A stretch of DNA of 37,476 nucleotides from Staphylococcus massiliensis CCUG 55927. GTDB lineage: Bacteria > Bacillota > Bacilli > Staphylococcales > Staphylococcaceae. This document shows, in pieces, positions 1 to 7,443 of the stretch. How positions within the stretch are numbered: position 1 is the stretch's first letter; every line of letters begins with the position of its first letter. The notes under the pieces were generated by a model that saw nothing but the letters and a program-made list of their open reading frames with translations, had not been told where the DNA came from and made no database searches. Where the stretch lies: contig NZ_JH815593.1 in NCBI RefSeq assembly GCF_000298075.1, forward strand, positions 779,800-817,275, written 5' to 3'. Position numbers and translations under genes: made by a program.

Positions 1-2
1 CA

Positions 3-503
3 GGACCTTTGTTTACTTTCGCATTATCACACGACGCAATTAATCAAGAAGTTAAATCCAGAACAATTCGTTTTATCGTCACAAAGGTCGACCGTGTTGA
101 AATCGTACTCGGTAAATACTTTGCATTTCACATATTTTGGTTCATTTGTTTGACCACATCTATAATGATCGTTTCAGCGTATGCACATCATGTATTGCTG
201 CTACCACTCGTTCATTTATGTACATTTTATTCATATTTCATTGGTCTCGCAATGCTACTTTCGGTAATTATCAATAACCCAGCAGTTACAAATGTATTCG
301 GCATCGCCTTATCAATCATTATGATGGTATTAAGTATATGGGCACAATTTTCAGACCATATCCTCTTAAAAATATTTAAGTTTGTGACGCCACTTTATTA
401 CATTACTCAAGAAGGAATGGTCTTTTTAACAGTTGTACCATTACTATTTTCAATCATATTTATTACACTCAGTCTGATTCTATTTAGAAAGAAGGCGTTA
501 TAA
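3..503 (+). CDS. ABC-2 type transporter permease, 5'-truncated by window edge
   Basis: This is the C-terminal part of a membrane permease; the reading frame is open to the left edge (Gly-Pro precede the TTG at 9), so the true start lies outside the window. The visible 166 residues hold about four hydrophobic segments separated by short polar loops. The early motif NQEVKSRTIRFIVTKVDR is typical of ABC-2 permeases, which move drugs, lipids or peptides. The stop codon overlaps the ATG of the next gene (TAATG), so the permease and ATPase are translationally coupled and probably form one exporter. The substrate cannot be read from the sequence. Confidence 0.8.
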   Translation, partial: GPLFTFALSHDAINQEVKSRTIRFIVTKVDRVEIVLGKYFAFHIFWFICLTTSIMIVSAYAHHVLLLPLVHLCTFYSYFIGLAMLLSVIINNPAVTNVFGIALSIIMMVLSIWAQFSDHILLKIFKFVTPLYYITQEGMVFLTVVPLLFSIIFITLSLILFRKKAL

Positions 504-1387
504 TGGCGAATATCAAAGTACAAAATTTAACGAAACATTTCGGTAGTCACCAAGTGCTCAATCAAGTCAACCTGTCAATTGAACAAGGTGAAGTCTACGG
601 CCTTCTTGGTAAGAATGGTGCCGGTAAATCCACACTTATAAACATCATCACGGGTTTTATCGAACCATCGAGTGGACAGGTGCATATCACTACACCTAAA
701 GCTAAAATCGGTGTCCTGCCTGATTACAATACGATGTATAACAACTTAACAGGTCTTGAACATATGGTTTATTTTAATCGTTTGTTAAAAGCCAAGAAAT
801 CTAAAGAAGCGCTTATTTCTATTCTTAAAAGAGTTGGCTTAGAAGATGGTATCGAAACTAAAGTTAAAAATTATTCCTTCGGTATGAAGAAAAAGTTAGG
901 TGTTGCACAGGCTTTAATTAACGATCCTGACTTGGTATTTCTAGATGAACCTACCTCAGGCGTTGACGCAAATTCTGTTTTAGCCATTCATGCTGTAATG
1001 AAAGATTTAGCACATAACGGAACAACAGTATGTTATACATCACATAACTTAGATGAGGTTGAGAAACTTAGCGATAAAATTGGTATTATGGCAAATGGTC
1101 ATATTGAAATAGATGGGAGTTTAGAGGAAATTCGTGCCGCTTATCTTAAGGAAATTCAGGTGACGTTCAAAGTTCCTAAGTTAGAGCGAAAGGATTATCA
1201 CACGCTTAGTGAAGCATTTAAGAACGAGCTACTTTCAATTCAATATGATGAAGGTTCACTAATTGTATGTATGGTGGATCAAACTTGTATACCTAAAATC
1301 AATAACCAACTTGTTCATTTAGGATACAGTGTCTATGGCATACAAGTACATGAACCCTCTTTAGAAGAAATCTTCATTAATATGTAA
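503..1387 (+). CDS. ABC transporter ATP-binding protein
   Basis: Cytoplasmic ATPase partner of the upstream permease. All nucleotide-binding motifs are present: Walker A GKNGAGKST (about residues 36-44), a degenerate signature YSFGMKKK, Walker B LVFLDEPTSGVD and the H-loop in YTSHNLDEVE. The length (294 residues) fits single-domain ABC-2 ATPases with a C-terminal extension of about 80 residues. The start ATG overlaps the permease stop. A bidirectional terminator follows at once. The family includes bacteriocin/antibiotic efflux and CcmA-like exporters; the specificity is unknown. Confidence 0.9.
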   Translation: MANIKVQNLTKHFGSHQVLNQVNLSIEQGEVYGLLGKNGAGKSTLINIITGFIEPSSGQVHITTPKAKIGVLPDYNTMYNNLTGLEHMVYFNRLLKAKKSKEALISILKRVGLEDGIETKVKNYSFGMKKKLGVAQALINDPDLVFLDEPTSGVDANSVLAIHAVMKDLAHNGTTVCYTSHNLDEVEKLSDKIGIMANGHIEIDGSLEEIRAAYLKEIQVTFKVPKLERKDYHTLSEAFKNELLSIQYDEGSLIVCMVDQTCIPKINNQLVHLGYSVYGIQVHEPSLEEIFINM

Positions 1388-1440
1388 AAAAGGCTTAGAC
1401 ATTATATGCTCATATCGTAAATAATGTCTAAGCCTTACAT
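1386..1440. terminator. Bidirectional intrinsic terminator
   Basis: A perfect 15-bp inverted repeat (AGGCTTAGACATTAT at 1391-1405 against 1421-1435) is flanked by an A-run on its left. It lies between the convergent ABC ATPase gene (+) and the lipoprotein gene (-) and can end both transcripts; the minus-strand U-run is the stronger. Confidence 0.85.
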
Positions 1441-1444
1441 CATT

Positions 1445-1894
1445 TTATTGACCTTGTAAGTCATCAATTGCTTTATTAACGTTTTCTTTAGTTACACCAT
1501 GCTCTTTAGCAGTTTCAATAGCAGTGCTTGTGTCAGCGTCAGCTTGACCACCATTTGATTGCTGAGATTGTTGTGACTGTCCAGATTGTTGCGCATTTGC
1601 ACCATCTTGTTGCTTGTCGCCTTCAGCCTCTGCACCACCTAGACTAGCACTTGCTTCACCATTACCTGCTTCTGCTGAAGGTAATTTTACGCCTTCTTGA
1701 TCTTCTTTTTGAGCAGTTTTTTCTTCAGAAGACTGTTCTTCACTTGATTCAGATTCGCCTTCAGATTTTTTAGGATCGTTTGATTTCTTGTTTTCTTCTT
1801 TGGGTTCTTCTTTTTTATCTTCTTGACCTTGCCCGCCACCGCATGCGGCAAACACTACAGAACTTGCAAGTAATAATGATAAAATCTTTTTCAT
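1445..1894 (-). CDS. Low-complexity lipoprotein, function unknown
   Basis: 149 residues. It starts with a lipoprotein signal peptide: MKK, a hydrophobic core and a lipobox ending VFAAC, followed by GGG. The mature protein should therefore be anchored to the outer face of the membrane. The middle (about residues 24-120) is a disordered, strongly charged Glu/Lys/Gln/Ser-rich spacer. Only the last 25 residues (TAKEHGVTKENVNKAIDDL) look foldable, as a short helix pair. The ATG has the site AAAGGAGAC upstream. It resembles the next gene in its signal peptide, linker style and C-terminal helical tail, so the two are probably old paralogues. I do not recognise a function. Confidence 0.75.
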   Translation of the reverse strand: MKKILSLLLASSVVFAACGGGQGQEDKKEEPKEENKKSNDPKKSEGESESSEEQSSEEKTAQKEDQEGVKLPSAEAGNGEASASLGGAEAEGDKQQDGANAQQSGQSQQSQQSNGGQADADTSTAIETAKEHGVTKENVNKAIDDLQGQ

Positions 1895-2112
1895 ATTCAG
1901 TCTCCTTTTTTATCTACGGATTTGGATATGCCTATGTAAAACCTCTCAAATGAAAAACAATTCGATTTCTTATTACTAAATAGTAATAATCATTTGATTA
2001 ATGTTTTAATTACTGAAATAGTTTATTTACTATTTCTAATTTAATTATTAAAGGAAAATACTTGTAATTGCAACCAAACCACCCTCAAATCCACATTACA
2101 ATCCCGTTAAAA

Positions 2113-2145
2113 AAAGATTACTTGAACAATCTTCAAGTAATCTTT
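2113..2145 (-). terminator. Intrinsic terminator of the 182-residue lipoprotein gene
   Basis: A perfect 14-bp stem, AAAGATTACTTGAA (2113-2126) with its complement at 2132-2145, is followed on the minus strand by a U-run (A-run at 2108-2115 on +). It lies just past the stop at 2155. Confidence 0.85.
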
Positions 2146-2154
2146 AAAGAATTA

Positions 2155-2703
2155 TTATTGGTTTTGATATTGCGCAACAGCCTGTTCTGCCTGTTGTTGT
2201 GACATTTCATCTTTGTTAATAAGACCATTTTCTACTGCTTTATCATATGCTTGTTTCTTTTGTTCAGGCGTATAGTTCGCATTTTGAGCTTTCTCTTTAG
2301 CATCTTTAGGAATCACTTCGTTACGAACCGCACTATTATAAGCTTCCTGTTTTTCAGCTGGTGTAAAGTTACCACGCATCACAGTCGCTAAATCCCACTG
2401 TGTACGAATGTCACTTGTATTAATAAATGGTTCTTGCTTTTGCTGAGGTTGTGGTTGCTGAGCTTGCTGTTGATTTAGTTGTTGGTTATCTTGAGTTTGC
2501 GTTTGTTGTGCTTGATCTTGCTTTGGTTGCTCTTGTTGCTTTTCATCTGCGTTAGCCACATTTTCGTTATTCTTTTCATCTTGTGATGCTTTCGTTTCAC
2601 TTTGTTTTTCTTCTTTTTGAGAGTCTTTTTCTTCATTATTATTGCCACCACAAGCAGCTAATAATAATGAGCTCGCAAGTAGAATATATGATAATTTTTT
2701 CAC
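2155..2703 (-). CDS. Gln-rich lipoprotein with two C-terminal helical repeats
   Basis: 182 residues, GTG start with GAGGAGC upstream. The signal peptide has a lipobox ending LLLAAC, then GG. Residues about 20-92 are a low-complexity Glu/Lys, then Gln-rich, spacer. The C-terminal 85 residues contain two related 21-residue units: TPAEKQEAYNSAVRNEVIPKD and TPEQKKQAYDKAVENGLINKD share the pattern TPxxKxxAYxxAVxxxxIxKD. These resemble the short helical SHOCT-like C-terminal modules found on some cell-envelope proteins, but I would not assign a function. The gene has its own terminator and so is probably monocistronic. Confidence 0.75.
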   Translation of the reverse strand: MKKLSYILLASSLLLAACGGNNNEEKDSQKEEKQSETKASQDEKNNENVANADEKQQEQPKQDQAQQTQTQDNQQLNQQQAQQPQPQQKQEPFINTSDIRTQWDLATVMRGNFTPAEKQEAYNSAVRNEVIPKDAKEKAQNANYTPEQKKQAYDKAVENGLINKDEMSQQQAEQAVAQYQNQ

Positions 2704-2974
2704 GTTAATGCTCCTCTATTAATAGAATTGCCTTATGCTACGTAATGTTAATGATTGAATTATCGTTAAAGATTTTCTTTAGAAATAATCAAATAATCTT
2801 TACAATTATTTACACATTCATTATCTATTAAATTCAATAATAACGCAAACATTAAGAATTTAGAATTCCAGATTAAGTTAAAATTTTAATTAAATGTAAA
2901 GGCTATAATTTCACATCACATTTTATACAATTTTATAGTAAAATAGAGTTAAACAACGTACTAAGGAGATACTT

Positions 2975-3277
2975 ATGACTACAACATTAGTTATCGCGAT
3001 AATTGTCCCAACGGCTATATTCCTTTTAAGTGTGCTGATTTACCGTACCAAAAACTTAGATATGATTACTTTTATTGATCCAAAAAGAGTACCAGAAGAT
3101 AAAAAGGATCAATTGCTTAGATACTTTCTTGTCTTAATGAGTATCGTGTGTATCTTAATGTTCCTTATGATTATCTCAACAGCATTCAATTACACGTTAA
3201 CTATCATATTCGTTCTCGCAATGTGTTTTAAATTGATTGCCTTTTACGGTATCTATAAATACTTAATTAAGAACTAA
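2975..3277 (+). CDS. Small membrane protein, about three transmembrane helices
   Basis: 100 residues with a good site, AAGGAGA, 6 bases before the ATG. Hydrophobic segments lie at about residues 4-22, 50-68 and 72-95, with a charged loop between the first two (TNLDMITFIDPKRVPEDKKD region). No motif or family is recognised. The gene stands alone, with a promoter-like AT-rich region upstream and a terminator right after it. Conserved small staphylococcal membrane protein is the most I can say. Confidence 0.6.
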   Translation: MTTTLVIAIIVPTAIFLLSVLIYRTKNLDMITFIDPKRVPEDKKDQLLRYFLVLMSIVCILMFLMIISTAFNYTLTIIFVLAMCFKLIAFYGIYKYLIKN

Positions 3278-3284
3278 ATTAATT

Positions 3285-3326
3285 AAACCTAGTGCAACCT
3301 CCTTAAAGAAGTTGCTCTAGGTTTTT
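3285..3326. terminator. Bidirectional intrinsic terminator
   Basis: Inverted repeat AAACCTAG-T-GCAAC against GTTGC-T-CTAGGTTT (one T-T mismatch), with T5 on the + side. It lies between the convergent small membrane protein gene and the VanY-type gene. Confidence 0.8.
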
Positions 3327-3331
3327 AATCA

Positions 3332-4036
3332 TTATGATAAAGGCGCAGTTCTTCTTTCATTAGTTTCTTCATTATACAAACCTAAATATGCTTCTAAACT
3401 CTTACCTGAATCCTTAACATCTCGTGCTTTGTCCTGGCCCAAATACCTCAAGTGCCATGGCTCATACTGATAACCCGTTTCATCCTCTTTACCTTTTTGA
3501 TATCGTATGATGAACCCATAACGAGACGCATGCTTTTTAACCCATAAACCTGCACGAGTTTGCCCAAAACTTTGGTACAAATTATGAGGAGAACCCACTT
3601 CACCTACATCATAAGTTAAACCTGTTTGGTGTTCTGAATGACCAGGTTTAGAACTATATTTATTCGCAGCTTCTTCCCCATCTCTCGCTTTATAGTTATT
3701 AAATAATTGAACTTGAGTCTGATAAGATCTGAAACCACTAACTTTGTATAACTGAATGCCCTCTCTATTTGCATCAGCAATCATTTTATTAATAGCTATT
3801 TGAGCTTCAGGATCTTCGCCTGGGACGAAATTACTTGGTAAACCTATTTCCTTATTTGCCACCAAGATGCCATCAATATAAGTCTTTCCATCTTTGACAA
3901 CTTTACGGTGTTTCGGCTGCTGTGCTTTGTCAGACGTTTCGACATCTTTAGGTTCCTCATTATTAGTAGAAGTGTCGTTAGCACATCCAGTCATAACAAG
4001 TGCCCCCATTAATAACGACTTCGTTAAAAACCTCAA
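3332..4036 (-). CDS. VanY-type D-alanyl-D-alanine carboxypeptidase lipoprotein (M15 family)
   Basis: Zinc D,D-carboxypeptidase that trims the terminal D-Ala from peptidoglycan stem peptides outside the cell. 234 residues: signal peptide with lipobox VMTGC (Cys18), a polar spacer to about residue 45, then the M15B domain. The zinc-binding pattern is intact: SKPGHSEHQTGLTYD (His136, Asp143) and EPWHLRY (Glu192 catalytic, His195). The substrate-binding stretch SGFRSYQTQ is also there. The start is a TTG placed about 9 bases after AGGAGG; the nearer ATG (in GGTATGTATCATTG) is out of frame. Its length and lipid anchor match housekeeping staphylococcal homologues, and vanA-type partner genes are absent, so a cell-wall maturation role is more likely than glycopeptide resistance. 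Confidence 0.85.
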   Translation of the reverse strand: MRFLTKSLLMGALVMTGCANDTSTNNEEPKDVETSDKAQQPKHRKVVKDGKTYIDGILVANKEIGLPSNFVPGEDPEAQIAINKMIADANREGIQLYKVSGFRSYQTQVQLFNNYKARDGEEAANKYSSKPGHSEHQTGLTYDVGEVGSPHNLYQSFGQTRAGLWVKKHASRYGFIIRYQKGKEDETGYQYEPWHLRYLGQDKARDVKDSGKSLEAYLGLYNEETNERRTAPLS

Positions 4037-4097
4037 TGATACATACCTCCTAGAAGATTACTCATTGAATTTAAATATCAAATCATTTCAAGATACT

Positions 4098-4118
4098 TTT
4101 TGAAAAGCCCTTTCAATA
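4098..4118. repeat. Dispersed 17-bp imperfect palindrome, full copy 1
   Basis: Contains TTGAAA-AGCCC-TTTCAA, a 6-5-6 inverted repeat with an invariant centre. The 21 bases here are identical to 35054-35074. Degraded copies with the same AGCCC centre and the same orientation occur at 7554, 13183, 18955, 24433 and, inside a gene, 31683. Its role is unknown. Confidence 0.7.
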
Positions 4119-4330
4119 TAATGTGTGTTCAAGCATATTATTTTAATAGCATTAAGAATTCTACAACCAAGAAAAAGACAAATAAAAATAGGCAAACACT
4201 AAGAAGCATTTACCTTTATAAGAAGTTTATGCAATACAACAATTAAATTATAACATGTAATAAAATATTATCTGATGCTTACATGAAACTTTACAATATT
4301 TTAAAATACCTTAATAAATATCTTTTTTCA
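4119..4330. other. AT-rich gap with no recognisable gene
   Basis: About 210 bases between the promoter side of the VanY-type gene and the terminator of the 29-residue peptide gene. No ORF with a ribosome binding site, no RNA fold and no repeat was seen apart from the palindrome just before it. Confidence 0.5.
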
Positions 4331-4386
4331 TTAAAAAAGCACTTTGAGCGTTTGATACGTAACTACACTCAAAATGCTTTAAAACT
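4331..4386 (-). terminator. Intrinsic terminator after the 29-residue peptide gene
   Basis: Stem AAAGCA-C-TTTGAG against CTCAAA-A-TGCTTT (one C-A mismatch), with an A-run on its left that gives a U-run on the minus strand. It sits 17 bases past the stop codon of the mini-gene at 4403-4492, which supports that gene being a real transcription unit. Confidence 0.7.
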
Positions 4387-4402
4387 AAACGATTAAACTA
4401 AG

Positions 4403-4492
4403 TTATTTAGACTTAATCATTCTTCTAATGATAATCACGGTAACTACAATATTGTAGACGATTTTTATAATACTTTTTGTTTTACTACTCAT
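4403..4492 (-). CDS. 29-residue cationic membrane mini-protein (unannotated)
   Basis: Peptide MSSKTKSIIKIVYNIVVTVI then IIRRMIKSK: a hydrophobic core of about 16 residues with lysine/arginine clusters on both ends, so a single membrane-spanning helix is likely. The start ATG follows AGAGG by 4 bases, which is short. Upstream on the minus strand is a good promoter (TTGACT-17-TATACG, 4535-4563), and an intrinsic terminator follows. Together these make a compact transcription unit of about 200 bases. The design resembles type I toxin or other membrane-acting peptides, but no antisense promoter was found, so this is a guess. Confidence 0.5.
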   Translation of the reverse strand: MSSKTKSIIKIVYNIVVTVIIIRRMIKSK

Positions 4493-4534
4493 AGTACCTC
4501 TACTTTAAATAGAATCTTAAAACAAGATATAACC

Positions 4535-4563
4535 CGTATAATAATTAAATAATAACGAGTCAA
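4535..4563 (-). promoter_or_regulatory. Sigma-A-type promoter for the 29-residue peptide
   Basis: On the minus strand, -35 TTGACT (4558-4563) and -10 TATACG (4535-4540) are separated by exactly 17 bases. The predicted transcript starts near 4528 and would end at the hairpin at 4331-4386. Confidence 0.5.
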
Positions 4564-4758
4564 TATGAGATAATTAGCGTTATTCCAGTTTAATTATAAC
4601 ATATAAATCAGTGCAAAACTATTTTCCTTATTTATATATAAGTGTTTAAAATCTCTACTTACCTATTAAAACTACTTAGATTTTAAGGTAGTATCACAAG
4701 CTATCTGAAGTAAAAATTTGTCAACTTACTTTAATATTAATGAAGCAGGTTTTAGTGA

Positions 4759-4851
4759 TATATATCATCTCAAGTAGAAAGGATGAAGTTACTAATTAAA
4801 AACTTAAATATTTATGGGGAAAAACTGGGGAAAACTTCGAAAAAAGTATAA
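4759..4851 (+). pseudogene. Possible decayed C-terminal tail of a tyrosine integrase
   Basis: A 31-codon open stretch ends in NIYGEKLGKTSKKV and a stop. Its internal ATG at 4783 touches the only nearby GG-rich site with no spacing, so it is a poor gene by itself. Tails of phage and island integrases often carry a Gly-rich end such as this, and the position, about 95 bases from the 3' end of a tRNA gene, is where an integrase gene would sit. The upstream frame is closed by stops, so at best a remnant survives. This is a weak call based on flavour and context. Confidence 0.25.
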
Positions 4852-4886
4852 TAAAAAGTTGACCCTCATCAACTTAATAAACCGCA

Positions 4887-4926
4887 TAATAAAAGGGTTC
4901 CATTCATCTAAAACGAATGAAAACCC
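4887..4926 (-). terminator. Terminator of tRNA-Arg
   Basis: Stem GGGTT-C-CATTC (from 4895) against GAATG-AA-AACCC (to 4926), with T4 following on the minus strand. It starts 20 bases past the mature 3' end of the tRNA. Confidence 0.7.
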
Positions 4927-4945
4927 ATAATACAATACCAACAAA

Positions 4946-5019
4946 CGTCCTGGGAGGGATTCGAACCCCCGACCGATGGCTTAGAAGGCCATTGCTCTAT
5001 CCAGCTGAGCTACCAGGAC
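4946..5019 (-). tRNA. tRNA-Arg (anticodon TCT)
   Basis: 74 bases, full cloverleaf: acceptor stem GTCCTGG/CCAGGAC with discriminator G, D-arm GCTCAGCTGGATAGAGC, and an anticodon arm with loop CTTCTAA giving anticodon TCT for the AGA codon. The T-arm contains GGTTCGAATCC. CCA is not encoded. It has its own promoter and terminator. A tRNA-Arg 3' end is a common integration target, and a possible integrase remnant lies just beyond it. Confidence 0.95.
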
Positions 5020-5040
5020 TCAATTTTTAACACAAGATTA

Positions 5041-5069
5041 ATTATAACTAAACATTCATAACAAATCAA
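5041..5069 (-). promoter_or_regulatory. Promoter of tRNA-Arg
   Basis: On the minus strand, -35 TTGATT (5064-5069) and a perfect -10 TATAAT (5041-5046) have a 17-base spacer. The -10 ends about 21 bases before the mature tRNA 5' end. Confidence 0.7.
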
Positions 5070-5222
5070 TACTTGAATACGAATTATTTGTAGTGAAATA
5101 TCACATAACACGCTATTTTACACCTGTATACAGGATTTACAAATTTTTAACGTTCAAATGATTAGTGCTCAATAAAAATTTTTAGTATGATAAGAAACAA
5201 ACAGTTTATAAGGGGGATAACG

Positions 5223-5294
5223 ATGAAACGTATCATCACAATGATTATTACAACAATCATTAAAGAAGTTATTCGTAATAAACGTCGTAAATAA
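5223..5294 (+). CDS. 23-residue amphipathic cationic peptide (unannotated)
   Basis: Peptide MKRIITMIITTIIKEVIRNK then RRK. The ribosome binding site AAGGGGG lies 6-7 bases before the ATG, and a -10-like TATGAT is found at about 5189. Hydrophobic pairs fall at residues 4-5, 8-9, 12-13 and 16-17, a four-residue period that would put them on one face of a helix, with Lys/Arg/Thr on the other. This pattern is like that of membrane-active peptides such as alpha-type phenol-soluble modulins, but the sequence is not one I recognise and the net charge is unusually high. The folded repeat starts 12 bases after the stop and could act as its terminator. Confidence 0.5.
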   Translation: MKRIITMIITTIIKEVIRNKRRK

Positions 5295-5306
5295 TAACTC
5301 TAAAAT

Positions 5307-5518
5307 GGGTCTGGGACATACTACTACAATTCTCTTAAACAGCATGCTTTCCTGTAAAGTTCAACTCGAATTTATAATTCGTTAGTTGAACTTACAAAGA
5401 AGCCTGAGCTTCTTTGTTCTATGATAAATGCCGGGGCCCCGCCCTCGGAGTCAGCTGTTTTGAGAATTGTGTGAAATAAAGTTTAAATGCTCTATTTCAC
5501 TACTTATGTCCCAGGCTC
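5307..5518. repeat. Folded intergenic repeat, copy A (full length)
   Basis: 212 bases bounded by the inverted ends GGGTCTGGGACATA and TATGTCCCAGGCTC. Nested inside are a second inverted pair (CAATTCTC..AAACAGC with GCTGTTTTGAGAATTG), a hairpin based on GTTCAACT/AGTTGAAC with a CGAATT/AATTCG top, a hairpin AAAGAAGC-CTGA-GCTTCTTT, a GC-rich GCCGGGGCCCCG block and a GTGAAATA/TATTTCAC hairpin. Homologous copies are at 7624-7804 and 24910-25194. It resembles the STAR-like intergenic repeats of staphylococci. Here it also lies just past the stop of the phosphodiesterase gene and may terminate it. Confidence 0.85.
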
Positions 5519-5525
5519 TTATCTT

Positions 5526-6047
5526 TTATACGGATAAATGTAGTTTCTTATGATCTATAACTTCATGATTACGATTACGTAAGTTCAATAACCCAGTATG
5601 CGTTGTCGTATTAATAATTAGCTCCGCATATGTTTCTTCTACGTCACTACGAGACTGACTAATACTTCCCGGATTAATAACATGTATTGTACCGAAAATT
5701 TCATGTTTCGCTACATGTGTATGACCGTAAAACGCAAACTGTGCGTTATGCGTCTTGGCTTTTAACGCAAGATTCTGACGCGTGCTATTCACGTTATACA
5801 TATGACCATGCGTAAAGAACGCATTAATATGGTTCTCTTGAATATTGTCTTCCATTAAGAAGTTTGGATCAAAGTCGCAGTTTCCTTTAACTCGCTTATA
5901 TAAGCTTAGCTCCGTGTCATCGTAATCGAATTCTGAATCACCTAGATGAATTAGCTGTGTTGCATCACGATGTTGTTCAAAAATGTCGTAAAGAATTCCT
6001 TTTTCATTATGATTGTCACTTACAATAATCCACTTTTTAGTCCCCAT
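5526..6047 (-). CDS. YfcE/MJ0936-type metallophosphoesterase
   Basis: Cytoplasmic calcineurin-like phosphodiesterase, about 173 residues. The metal-binding series is visible in order: SDNHN, GDSEFD, GNCDFD, THGHM and GHTH, followed by NPGSISQSR. The open frame extends to a GTG at 6059, but that GTG is part of the Shine-Dalgarno sequence AAAGGTGAG of the ATG at 6047, so I chose the ATG. The gene overlaps the end of rdgB by 11 bases and is the last gene of a murI-rdgB-phosphoesterase operon. The physiological substrate is unknown; family members hydrolyse small phosphodiesters in vitro. Confidence 0.85.
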   Translation of the reverse strand: MGTKKWIIVSDNHNEKGILYDIFEQHRDATQLIHLGDSEFDYDDTELSLYKRVKGNCDFDPNFLMEDNIQENHINAFFTHGHMYNVNSTRQNLALKAKTHNAQFAFYGHTHVAKHEIFGTIHVINPGSISQSRSDVEETYAELIINTTTHTGLLNLRNRNHEVIDHKKLHLSV

Positions 6048-6630
6048 GTTCAGACTCACCTTTTAAATAAGATTTAAGTTGTTCGATAGCTTTGCCTCGA
6101 TGACTAATTTTAGACTTTTCATCACCTGATAATTGAGCCATCGTTTTATTTAATGATGGCACAAAGAATACAGGATCATAACCAAAACCTTCTTCACCGA
6201 TACGTGATAACGTAATCTCTCCTTCGACAGAGCCTTCAAACGTACGCGTCGTACCATCAGGATCTGTCATACTAATCACACATACATAACGCGCCGTACG
6301 ATTTTTCTCATCTTTAAGCTTATCTAACAATTTATCGATGTTTGCTTCATCATCTTTATCTACACCCGCATAACGAGCTGAATAAATGCCTGGCTCACCA
6401 TTAAGCGCGTCGACTACTAACCCGCTATCGTCGCTAATAACACGTTTATTCAAAGCTTTCGCAGCTGCTTCCGATTTCAGTTTCGCGTTCTCTTCAAAGG
6501 TCTCGCCCGTTTCTTCTACATCAAAATCTTCAATTAATTGATTGATACCAATCACATTATCATCTTGAAAGATAACTCTAAAGTCACTAATTTTACCTTG
6601 GTTTCCAGAAGCAATAACAATATCTGCCAT
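6037..6630 (-). CDS. rdgB: dITP/XTP pyrophosphatase (RdgB/HAM1 family)
   Basis: Hydrolyses non-canonical purine nucleoside triphosphates (ITP, dITP, XTP) to monophosphates, keeping deaminated bases out of DNA and RNA. 197 residues, the usual family length. Signatures: SGNQGK (residues 8-13, triphosphate binding), TGETFEENA (about 41-49), ISDDSGLVVDAL (catalytic Asp region 67-68), GFGYDPVFF and SHRGKA. It lies 12 bases after murI, with the site AGGGGGTA-like before its ATG, and overlaps the downstream phosphoesterase gene, so the three genes form an operon. Confidence 0.95.
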   Translation of the reverse strand: MADIVIASGNQGKISDFRVIFQDDNVIGINQLIEDFDVEETGETFEENAKLKSEAAAKALNKRVISDDSGLVVDALNGEPGIYSARYAGVDKDDEANIDKLLDKLKDEKNRTARYVCVISMTDPDGTTRTFEGSVEGEITLSRIGEEGFGYDPVFFVPSLNKTMAQLSGDEKSKISHRGKAIEQLKSYLKGESEHGD

Positions 6631-6642
6631 TAGAAATACCCC

Positions 6643-7443
6643 CTATTGAATCGAAATTTGTTCTACAGATTGATCAATTTTAAGCCAATGTTTAATTATG
6701 CGTTCAATATGTACTGTGGATCCATTCGCAAAGAAACGATGTTTTGGCTTAGGCGTGTAATGCGCATGTTCATTACTAAATGTTAAGAGTGCACTTACTT
6801 CACGCGCAGTTTCTAAACCAGACGAAATGACCGTCTTCTTACCATCAAAATAGTCATGAATTGGTTTATATAGTAATGGATAGTGCGTACAACCTAATAT
6901 AACAGTATCAGCTTTCGTTGAACGCCATTGCTTAAGCGTTTGATGAATAATAATACTCGTAATTGTAGGATCATCATATCTTAATTGTTCTACAAGCGGT
7001 ACAAATCCTGGGCACGCGACACCTGAAACTTTGACGTTTGGATTGATACTCATAATCTGCCTACGGTACGCACCAGATTTTATCGTACCTTCAGTTCCCA
7101 ATACGAGAACGTTATTATTCGTTGTTGTCATGATTGCTGTTCGAGCACCCGGTTCTATAACACCAATAACCGGAATGGCTAAACGTTTCTGTAAGTCTTT
7201 AAGGGCAACTGCTGTAGCTGTATTACAAGCTATCACGAGCATTTTAATATCAAAGTGATCAACTAAATAATCGGCAAGTTGATTTGTAAAGAGACACACT
7301 TCCTCTTTGTCTCTCGGTCCATAAGGACATCTTCCAATGTCCCCTAAATAATAAATGGTTTCATTAGGGAGTTGTCGCATGATTTCCTTCGCAACAGTTA
7401 AACCACCGACTCCCGAGTCAATGACACCGATTGGTTTATTCAT
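6643..7443 (-). CDS. murI: Glutamate racemase
   Basis: Makes D-glutamate for peptidoglycan by cofactor-independent racemisation in the cytoplasm. 266 residues, normal length. The two catalytic cysteines are in ACNTATA (Cys73) and GCTHYPLL (Cys185, next to His187). The N-terminal substrate-binding stretch is [13 protein letters not shown] (Asp9, Ser10), and CPYGPR follows at about 39-44. First gene of the murI-rdgB-phosphoesterase operon, as in other staphylococci. The upstream gap carries a degraded palindrome and a repeat copy rather than sdhB's own leader. Confidence 0.97.
   Translation of the reverse strand: MNKPIGVIDSGVGGLTVAKEIMRQLPNETIYYLGDIGRCPYGPRDKEEVCLFTNQLADYLVDHFDIKMLVIACNTATAVALKDLQKRLAIPVIGVIEPGARTAIMTTTNNNVLVLGTEGTIKSGAYRRQIMSINPNVKVSGVACPGFVPLVEQLRYDDPTITSIIIHQTLKQWRSTKADTVILGCTHYPLLYKPIHDYFDGKKTVISSGLETAREVSALLTFSNEHAHYTPKPKHRFFANGSTVHIERIIKHWLKIDQSVEQISIQ

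Noticed and set aside
3332..4036. Glycopeptide-resistance vanY
   Set aside because: No vanA/vanB-type ligase, vanH, vanX or two-component genes are nearby; the lipoprotein form is a normal staphylococcal cell-wall enzyme.
4783..4851. 22-residue peptide starting at the internal ATG
   Set aside because: The purine-rich site touches the ATG with no spacing, and no promoter or terminator frames it; reported only as a possible integrase tail.
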